From contig URNI01000107.1 in NCBI GenBank assembly GCA_900549135.1, forward strand, positions 1 through 6,243: DNA of 6,243 nucleotides. Direction: 5' to 3'. The position numbers and the translations under genes were made by a program. The notes beneath the pieces were generated by a model. It was given only the letters and a program-made list of their open reading frames with translations. It was not told the origin of the DNA and did no database searches. Position 1 is the first letter of the stretch, and every line of letters starts with the position of its first letter. This stretch comes from an uncultured Collinsella sp. GTDB taxonomy: Bacteria > Actinomycetota > Coriobacteriia > Coriobacteriales > Coriobacteriaceae. Positions 1 to 6,243 of this stretch are shown here, one piece after another.

Positions 1-1688
1 GAGATCTTTTTGACAGATTTGATGAGTGCGCGCAACTCGTTGGGCAGCAGCTTAAGGCCGTCGTTATCGAGCCATTCCCGCAGCTCGCAATCTGCCCAGC
101 CGGCGCTTAACGGTTGGGCCGCGGCATCGCGCTCGGCAATGCCGGCATCGAACATAAACGTTAACCCTGCCTTGCCCGTCCCGTCCAGAAGCTCGTCGTG
201 ACGGATGCCCACAAGCTGCGCGCCGATGTGCAGCCCGTTGGTGAGCCTCACGCGCTTGGTACACGGATAGGGGATATGCCCGTTGTCGTCGAGCAGATGA
301 TAGCGCTTGGCAATCTCGCGTGCCTCGCTACGGGTCTCGGCGGCCTTAATCTTGAGCGAAATCTCCTGCAGCTGATCCCAGGTGTAGTCGTCAAGCGAAC
401 CGCGGATGCCGTCCAGGTAGTCGGGGATGCCAAAGCCATGGGTCGCCGCCCCAACGACGCTGAGCCCCGCAACGGCTGCAACGACGCCACCGATAATAAA
501 CCGGCGGCGGGTCATGGCATCGTGCCGGGCCTGCTCCAGAATCTCTCGCGCGCGCTCGCCGGCGACGTCGACCTTAAGGTGCGTACCGGAGTCGATGTCG
601 ATTGCGGCGTCACTGCCCGCGCCCTCGCGGTCCTCGGATTCGGCGTCGGTGAGGTATGTCGAGAGCACCTCGAGCATCTGCTGCTCGGTAGGGCGATCGC
701 ACTGCTCGACTGAGAGACCCTTCATGATGATTTGGACGAGCGCCTCATCGCCCTCGCAGCGCGGCTCGAGCGGTGCCGGCTTGGTCTTGGTCTTTACGAG
801 ATAGAACGAGCCGGTTGCAGCGGCGTCCGTCGACTCAAAGTCAAACGGTTTGCGACCGCTGTAGAGCTGGTACAAAATGCTCGAAAGCGCATAGACGTCG
901 ATTGCCGGCGAACGGCGAAGGGCCGCGATGCCTTCGATATCCTGCGTGAGCATCTCGGGCGCGGCGTATACGGGCGTGGCAAAGCGCCAGATGTCGGCGC
1001 ACCGGGTGATCGTGTCGTCGCCGAGAGCCATGGTCGCGGAGCCCATGTCGATGAGGCAGGGGTCAAAGGAGCAATCAGCAATCTGCTGCTCGAGCGTTCG
1101 GCTGGTGGTGCGGAACATGATATTGGCGGGCGACAGATCGCGATGGATGACCGGATTCACGAGGCCTTGGGTTATCAAGAGCGCACGAAGCACGGCGTTT
1201 CCGACGGCGGCGACCATCTGGGTGGTCAGCCCGCCCGAGGCGTCGTGCGGAAGCAGGGGCAGCGCCTGCTTGAGCGAGGTGCCCTCGACCCACTCCATGA
1301 GGATGAGCGGGTCATCCTCACACGAGCCGTAGCCATAGACGCGCGGAAATCCGCGCAGGTGCGAGACGGTACACAGATGACGGTACTCCTCGAACAGCGC
1401 GGCGGTGTTGGCCAGGTGCGCGGCCGATTGCTCGGCGGAGCGGTCGGGGGCTTGGTCGGAAAGGATGGTGTTGTCCTTGAGTAGCTTGACGGCAAAGACC
1501 TCACCGCTCGTGTTGGTCGCGCGCAGCACGTGCCCGATATTGCCGCCGTCGCGGTATGCCGTCTGAAGAATAAGCGTCATAAACCGTCGCTTGGCATCAT
1601 CCTCGGCGCTGGGGTCGACTGCCACGGCGGTATCGAACGTGTCGAGACGGATGAGTTTGTCGCCATAGGCGCTATCGGTAGTATCCAT
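1..1688 (-). CDS. Membrane-anchored eukaryotic-like Ser/Thr protein kinase with DUF6273-like C-terminal part (3' end outside window)
   Basis: Reading the minus strand from ATG at 1688 gives 562 codons with no stop, so the gene continues past the left edge. Residues about 40-345 form a protein kinase domain. It has a glycine loop DGGNIGHV (48-55), FAVK with ATP-binding Lys68, a likely helix-C Glu (100 or 101), catalytic loop HRDLSPANIM (Asp184, Asn189), DMG (214-216) in place of DFG, AAPE (242-245), a conserved Asp264 and Arg332 of CDRPT. All catalytic residues are present, so it should be active. A hydrophobic helix (397-417) follows TRRRF, predicting a cytoplasmic kinase and an outside C-terminal part. 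The visible end, WADCELREWLDNDG (531-544), resembles the W-S-LR-WLN core of DUF6273 (recalled similarity). The start is supported by AAAGGA (1694-1699) 5 nt upstream. The neighbouring FHA gene suggests a phosphothreonine-signalling pair. Substrate unknown. Confidence 0.93.
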   Translation of the reverse strand, partial: MDTTDSAYGDKLIRLDTFDTAVAVDPSAEDDAKRRFMTLILQTAYRDGGNIGHVLRATNTSGEVFAVKLLKDNTILSDQAPDRSAEQSAAHLANTAALFEEYRHLCTVSHLRGFPRVYGYGSCEDDPLILMEWVEGTSLKQALPLLPHDASGGLTTQMVAAVGNAVLRALLITQGLVNPVIHRDLSPANIMFRTTSRTLEQQIADCSFDPCLIDMGSATMALGDDTITRCADIWRFATPVYAAPEMLTQDIEGIAALRRSPAIDVYALSSILYQLYSGRKPFDFESTDAAATGSFYLVKTKTKPAPLEPRCEGDEALVQIIMKGLSVEQCDRPTEQQMLEVLSTYLTDAESEDREGAGSDAAIDIDSGTHLKVDVAGERAREILEQARHDAMTRRRFIIGGVVAAVAGLSVVGAATHGFGIPDYLDGIRGSLDDYTWDQLQEISLKIKAAETRSEAREIAKRYHLLDDNGHIPYPCTKRVRLTNGLHIGAQLVGIRHDELLDGTGKAGLTFMFDAGIAERDAAAQPLSAGWADCELREWLDNDGLKLLPNELRALIKSVKKI

Positions 1689-1720
1689 GGCGTTCCTTTG
1701 TCTGGCATGGGTTGCCGCAC

Positions 1721-1781
1721 GTATACGTGAGCAGTGCGGATATCGGTAAAGTACCATGATAGCCGCACTGCCCACGTATAC
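1721..1781. repeat. Long imperfect inverted repeat upstream of the kinase gene
   Basis: The arms 1721-1744 and 1758-1781 are inverted copies matching at 22 of 24 positions, and the intervening bases add GGTA...TACC pairing (1745-1748 with 1752-1755). The whole is a stem of about 28 bp with a 3-nt loop and a 2-nt bulge. The left arm also overlaps a perfect 12-bp palindrome, CACGTATACGTG (1718-1729). It lies 33-93 nt upstream of the kinase ATG, where a promoter, operator or 5' leader would be. It has no T-run on either side, so it is not an intrinsic terminator. In minus-strand RNA one of the two mismatches becomes a G-U pair. It could be a dimeric regulator site, a leader hairpin, or a small dispersed palindromic element; the sequence alone does not decide. 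Confidence 0.75.
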
Positions 1782-1811
1782 CGCTGAGCATTGTCGTTTA
1801 CGACGCAGAAG

Positions 1812-1857
1812 GTAGAAGACGAAAGACGGACGGCGACCGTCTTTCGATCGCCGTCCG
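1812..1857 (-). terminator. Probable intrinsic terminator of the FHA gene, with two alternative hairpins
   Basis: Directly after the FHA stop codon, minus-strand RNA can form a perfect 10-bp stem (CGGACGGCGA with TCGCCGTCCG, 1827-1836 and 1848-1857, 11-nt loop). It is followed by the pyrimidine-rich TCTTTCGTCTTCT. A second perfect 9-bp stem (GAAAGACGG with CCGTCTTTC, 1821-1829 and 1837-1845) overlaps the first and excludes it. The U-tract is interrupted, so termination strength is uncertain, but position and stem quality fit a terminator separating the FHA gene from the kinase. Confidence 0.7.
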
Positions 1858-1859
1858 CG

Positions 1860-2822
1860 CTAGTCCACAATGACAAGGAATGTCGTGCAGAGACCCAGAT
1901 GGAGCCTGTCGCTGTTTTCGATTTCCACTGGGGGATAGATCTTGCCGGGCTCGCGTTGGTCGCGCGGCGGCTCAATCACAATATCGCCGTTGCCTGCACC
2001 CGATTCGAGTACCGTGCCGTTGGTCGATCCAAGGCCCTGGGCGTACCAGTGCTCACCCTCAAGCCAAATGCGAAGATGCTCGCGCGATGCGTCGGCGCCC
2101 ACATCGGTGATGCTGGGCGAGGTTTTGGGCAAAGAACCAATTACGGTGCCGCGCGGATCGCGTGTGAGGGGATGGATTTGCATGTCGGCGCAGTTGTCGG
2201 CATGGGTTCTGAGCAGACCGAGGTTGGGGGCGACGGTGCGCGGCTGCTCCAGGCTGCTCATAAAGCCACGTCCGACGGTAGTTTCGGTGGTGCCAAAGTG
2301 CTCGCCCGTCTTGCTGTCGCAAAAGCGCTCGACGGTGGCCACGCCCTGAACGGGATCGGCGAGCGCCCCCGTTGCCACAAAGAGCATAAGGTAAAGCGTG
2401 CTTTTCTCGCGCACGGCATTGCCGTCAAAGTTGTCGATGCGATTGAGGGCATTTGCATATAGGCGGCTGTCCAGCTTGTAGCTGGCGAGAGCCGACATCA
2501 TTTCGTTGGCGGCCGGACCGCGATAGTGCTCGGCGATTGCCCGATAGGCGGACTCGCCGCCGCCGAGCTTGCTGCAGATTGCCGAGGAAAGGTTGAGCGT
2601 GGTGACAGTAAAGTCGCTGTAGATGGAGGGCGCGCACTGGTCAGGCTTGCGATGGACGATGTAACGGGTGAGATACGAGCGGTTGGAAGAGCATTTCTCG
2701 AGCAGGGTACTGCCGAGATAAGAGTTTCCATTGATGAGCATTCGGGCGATCTCGAGATGTTTAAGACCGCCGAACGAGCGAATATCGTTATAGAGGACCG
2801 AGCAAGGCGTCTCTGCTGTCAC
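1860..2822 (-). CDS. FHA-domain protein, probable phosphothreonine reader partner of the kinase
   Basis: The product has 320 residues. The C-terminal third (about 212-320) is a forkhead-associated domain: TVIGS (226-230), SREH (246-249), GSTNGT (265-270) and a final NSDRLHLG (303-310). FHA domains bind phosphothreonine peptides, usually made by Ser/Thr kinases, and a kinase gene follows in the same orientation 171 bp downstream. Two oddities: the usual GR arginine that contacts phosphate appears as Ser230, and about 25 extra residues sit between GSTNGT and the last strands. The N-terminal 200 residues are not recognised; they look helical, with Cys7, Cys44, Cys63 and Cys83 and no signal peptide or convincing membrane helix. 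The GTG start at 2822 is chosen because AAAGGAGG (2828-2835) ends 5 nt before it. An upstream in-frame TTG at 2852 would place that site inside the coding region. Probably cytoplasmic. Confidence 0.9.
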   Translation of the reverse strand: MTAETPCSVLYNDIRSFGGLKHLEIARMLINGNSYLGSTLLEKCSSNRSYLTRYIVHRKPDQCAPSIYSDFTVTTLNLSSAICSKLGGGESAYRAIAEHYRGPAANEMMSALASYKLDSRLYANALNRIDNFDGNAVREKSTLYLMLFVATGALADPVQGVATVERFCDSKTGEHFGTTETTVGRGFMSSLEQPRTVAPNLGLLRTHADNCADMQIHPLTRDPRGTVIGSLPKTSPSITDVGADASREHLRIWLEGEHWYAQGLGSTNGTVLESGAGNGDIVIEPPRDQREPGKIYPPVEIENSDRLHLGLCTTFLVIVD

Positions 2823-2827
2823 GGATA

Positions 2828-2835
2828 CCTCCTTT
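2828..2835 (-). promoter_or_regulatory. Strong Shine-Dalgarno deciding the FHA start
   Basis: Minus strand AAAGGAGG, then TATCC, then GTG at 2822. This near-perfect anti-16S match at 5-nt spacing fixes the start at the GTG rather than at the longer in-frame TTG at 2852, which has no comparable site. Confidence 0.88.
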
Positions 2836-2929
2836 GATTGCTTCCTAGCCAATATGGCGATAGGAATTAATGGCCCCCGGTGGGCGACGTATTAAATGGC
2901 TGCGCAATATATAGCGTAACCAAAGCAAC

Positions 2930-2935
2930 ATTATA
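2930..2935 (-). promoter_or_regulatory. Candidate -10 box for the FHA gene
   Basis: The minus strand reads TATAAT, a perfect sigma-70-type -10 hexamer, about 108 nt upstream of the GTG start. The -35 is weak: TTCCTG at 19-nt spacing or CCTGCA at 17. The promoter would need extra help or an activator. A second AT-rich stretch (CTATATATT, about 2906-2914) is an alternative. Confidence 0.45.
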
Positions 2936-3001
2936 GGCCACATGTTCGAAATTGCAGGAAGAGCGAGAGATTTGGTTTGGATTGAACGGAAATCCCCCTC
3001 T

Positions 3002-3139
3002 GTCTTGATCTATAACAATTAGGGCCGATTTTACTCGATAACTGTTACAGATTGAGACGTTTGTGAACCGTGTCGACCGTTTGTCTCGATCTGTAACACG
3101 TAGAGGAAGATTTGCCCTGTAGATGTTACAGATTGAGAC
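3002..3139. repeat. Four 16-bp repeats in alternating orientation, 40-41 bp pitch
   Basis: Copies: 3002-3017 (GTCTTGATCTATAACA, degenerate, reverse), 3043-3058 (TGTTACAGATTGAGAC, forward), 3083-3098 (GTCTCGATCTGTAACA, reverse) and 3124-3139 (TGTTACAGATTGAGAC, forward, identical to the second). Start-to-start distances are 41, 40 and 41 bp. They form two inverted pairs, each exactly 57 bp long (3002-3058 and 3083-3139), separated by 24 bp. The spacers differ from one another. A weak fifth reverse copy (9 of 16 matches, sharing ATCTGT) lies at 3165-3180, exactly in phase. The array sits between the divergent FHA and helicase promoters. It may be an operator array or a duplicated palindromic element. 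Confidence 0.85.
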
Positions 3140-3205
3140 AATCAGCCGGGCCCACCTCGTCCGCCTCGTCATCTGTGATTTACGTGGGGGCATACGGAGT
3201 ACGGG

Positions 3206-3211
3206 TATACT
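3206..3211 (+). promoter_or_regulatory. Candidate -10 box of the helicase promoter
   Basis: TATACT matches the -10 consensus at 5 of 6 positions. No good -35 is visible at 16-18 nt; TTTACG lies at 21 nt. If used, transcription would start near 3218 and leave a leader of about 190 nt. Confidence 0.4.
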
Positions 3212-3410
3212 AACCGGCGGCGAATCTGCTCCATCGCTTAGAGCTGCTGCGTCTGGACGGCGCGTGATAGGGCTGCCAAAGCGATCGCCAGCGTGCTGAG
3301 CAACGTCCTCTCTGTGCGCACCCGTTTTTGTATGTATTAGCGCACTACCAAGCACGCCCGCGCGGCCGCATGCCGTGCCCATTGCGCGTGCAGATAAGGA
3401 ACAACAACAT
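3212..3410 (+). other. Presumed 5' leader of the helicase mRNA
   Basis: No gene is supported here. The stretch contains a 6-bp stem GTGCGC/GCGCAC (3314-3319 and 3340-3345) around a T-rich loop with TTTTT. It also has a possible GCACGC/GCGTGC pairing (3352-3357 and 3386-3391) that ends 4 nt before the AAGGA ribosome site (3396-3400). A long structured leader would fit the autoregulated or cold-responsive leaders known for some DEAD-box helicase genes, but no known RNA element is recognised. Confidence 0.35.
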
Positions 3411-5660
<2,250 letters not shown>

Positions 5661-5666
5661 CATACG

Positions 5667-5688
5667 CGTCTCGCGGTAAGGCGAGACG
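5667..5688 (+). other. Small perfect hairpin after the helicase stop
   Basis: CGTCTCGC (5667-5674) pairs perfectly with GCGAGACG (5681-5688) across the loop GGTAAG, 6 nt after the stop codon. Only AGTTT follows, so it is not a full terminator. Together with the terminator just downstream it forms a tandem 3'-end structure that could stabilise the mRNA. Confidence 0.6.
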
Positions 5689-5693
5689 AGTTT

Positions 5694-5727
5694 GGGCCCC
5701 GAGCAGACTATGCTCGGGGTCCTTTTT
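5694..5727 (+). terminator. Intrinsic terminator of the helicase gene
   Basis: GGGCCCCGAGCA (5694-5705) pairs with TGCTCGGGGTCC (5711-5722) as a 12-bp stem with one G-U pair and loop GACTA. It is followed at once by TTTTT (5723-5727), a textbook Rho-independent terminator 33 nt after the stop codon. Confidence 0.93.
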
Positions 5728-5875
5728 GGTGCAAAGGGGGACAGGTTCATATGCACCAACGTCTTGAAGTTGCGGTGGAATACGGACTGTTTTGGCCTTT
5801 TGAGCGGCTTTTCAGTCCCTATTTCACCGCAACTCATGATTGGTGCAAGGCGGCCTGACTCCTTTGTACCAAAAA
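5723..5875. repeat. REPIN-like 153-bp nested palindromic element
   Basis: The ends TTTTTGGTGCAAAGG (5723-5737) and CCTTTGTACCAAAAA (5861-5875) are inverted copies with one mismatch. Further in, TGCACCAA (5752-5759) mirrors TTGGTGCA (5840-5847). The centre is a 20-bp stem (5770-5789 with 5813-5832, 18 of 20 matching) around a 23-nt T-rich loop. Each flank is itself a small palindrome: TTGGTGCA...TGCACCAA on the left, TTGGTGCAAGG...CCTTTGTACCAA on the right. The left flank includes GGGGGACAGGTT, like the GGGACAG cores I recall from REP sequences linked to TnpA-REP (RAYT) transposases. Two inverted REP-like units make it resemble a REPIN. No transposase is encoded here. Its left end is the terminator's T-run. 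Confidence 0.7.
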
Positions 5876-5939
5876 TGATCCGGTTTCCTTCGTCCCCTTC
5901 GGATCACATGACCCCTTGGGGACGGAGGAAAACGGATCA
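5876..5939. repeat. 22-bp-arm hairpin adjoining the REPIN-like element
   Basis: Arms 5876-5897 and 5918-5939 are inverted copies, matching at 20 of 22 positions, around a 20-nt loop. The arm begins TGATCCG and ends CGTCCCC. The loop can also form a small CCCC-TT-GGGG hairpin with the right arm (5912-5921). It starts at the base after the preceding element, suggesting either one composite element or two adjacent insertions. It has no T-run, so it is not a terminator. Confidence 0.75.
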
Positions 5940-6169
5940 GATAGGAAAAATTGTAAGGCGTTATTTGCCCACATGGGTTATTGCTCTTTGGTAACGCGTT
6001 TTATCAAATATGGCATTTATCTGCGGTAATGTCCTTTTTCACCGCTGAGGACGACGTTTCATACCGCCTGCCGAACCGTGTTGCTGCCAAACAACTTTAT
6101 AGGTCAGTGTGTTGCGTGTAGCAACTTCGCTCGGCTTCGCCTCCGGGCTGCCATGTGAGAGGGGATCTT
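5940..6169. other. Intergenic stretch and leader before the last gene
   Basis: No gene is supported. The first part is comparatively AT-rich. Only weak structures are visible: GCGTTA/TAACGC (5958-5963 and 5992-5997) around a CCC-ACAT-GGG hairpin, and a small GTTGC-GTGTA-GCAAC hairpin (6111-6125). No convincing -35/-10 pair was identified, although AT-rich TTTATAGG near 6096-6103 could be part of a promoter for the gene at 6170. Confidence 0.4.
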
Positions 6170-6243
6170 ATGGCTCGACTGCATGTAATGGAACGCAGCC
6201 ACGCTCAGGCCGTCATGGACGACCTGCACGATGCGCTCGGACG
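6170..6243 (+). CDS. N-terminus of an unidentified protein (3' end outside window)
   Basis: An ATG at 6170 opens a frame through the right edge: 24 complete codons, starting MARLHVMERSHAQAVMDDL. A purine-rich GAGAGGGGA (6157-6165) ends 4 nt before the start and could serve as ribosome site. Codon choice is GC-rich, like the genes to the left. The peptide looks like a soluble helical start with no signal sequence. It faintly recalls N-termini of NuoF-like iron-sulfur oxidoreductases in Coriobacteriia, but that is memory only and 24 residues cannot support it. The helicase terminator makes it a separate transcription unit. Confidence 0.7.
   Translation, partial: MARLHVMERSHAQAVMDDLHDALG

Noticed and set aside
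1041..1149. Kinase as a pseudokinase because DFG reads DMG and HRDLK reads HRDLS
   Set aside because: Lys68, Asp184, Asn189 and Asp214 are all present, and both substitutions occur in active kinases, so loss of activity is not supported.
732..1484. 250-codon plus-strand frame opposite the kinase
   Set aside because: The minus-strand kinase frame shows all catalytic motifs here; this is its antisense shadow, as is the 171-codon frame at 198-713.
3002..3139. Possible CRISPR array
   Set aside because: The repeats are only 16 bp, alternate in orientation, one is degenerate, and no cas gene is nearby. CRISPR repeats run in one direction with longer units.
3375..3410. Longer helicase start at GTG 3375
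   Set aside because: No ribosome site precedes it, while AAGGA lies upstream of ATG 3411. The extra 12 residues are not typical of the family.
5692..5994. 100-codon plus-strand frame after the helicase
   Set aside because: It begins inside the helicase terminator and translates through the two palindromic elements; no ribosome site, no protein-like features.

Overview
The window is a GC-rich bacterial segment. Its gene content (a Ser/Thr kinase with a membrane anchor and a DUF6273-like tail, an FHA protein, and a DEAD-box helicase with a very long Arg/Gly-rich tail) most resembles a Coriobacteriia-type actinobacterium such as Collinsella. That placement is inference from style and family content, not from a marker gene.

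Layout: positions 1-1688 (minus strand) hold the first 562 residues of a transmembrane eukaryotic-like Ser/Thr kinase that runs off the left edge. Positions 1721-1781 contain a long imperfect inverted repeat just upstream of the kinase start. A hairpin terminator (about 1812-1857) ends the next minus-strand gene, a 320-residue protein with a C-terminal FHA domain (1860-2822), whose start is best placed at a GTG behind a strong Shine-Dalgarno. Positions 2823-3410 are a divergent intergenic region. It has a TATAAT box facing the FHA gene, a TATACT box facing the helicase, and between them four copies of a 16-bp sequence in alternating orientation at a regular 40-41 bp pitch. Positions 3411-5660 (plus) encode a 749-residue DEAD-box RNA helicase, closed by a strong intrinsic terminator at 5694-5727. 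Positions 5723-5939 hold two consecutive large palindromic structures (a REPIN-like 153-bp element and a 64-bp hairpin). After about 230 bp without a clear gene, a new plus-strand gene begins at 6170 and leaves the window after 24 codons.

Functionally, the FHA protein and the kinase form a plausible phospho-signalling pair: FHA domains read phosphothreonine made by such kinases, and the two genes are adjacent and co-oriented. The kinase would sense through its extracytoplasmic C-terminal part. The helicase is probably a separate transcription unit for RNA remodelling. The most unusual material is in the non-coding DNA: the phased alternating 16-mer array, the long inverted repeat ahead of the kinase, and the palindromic elements attached to the helicase terminator. 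I see no complete new defence or mobile system here.
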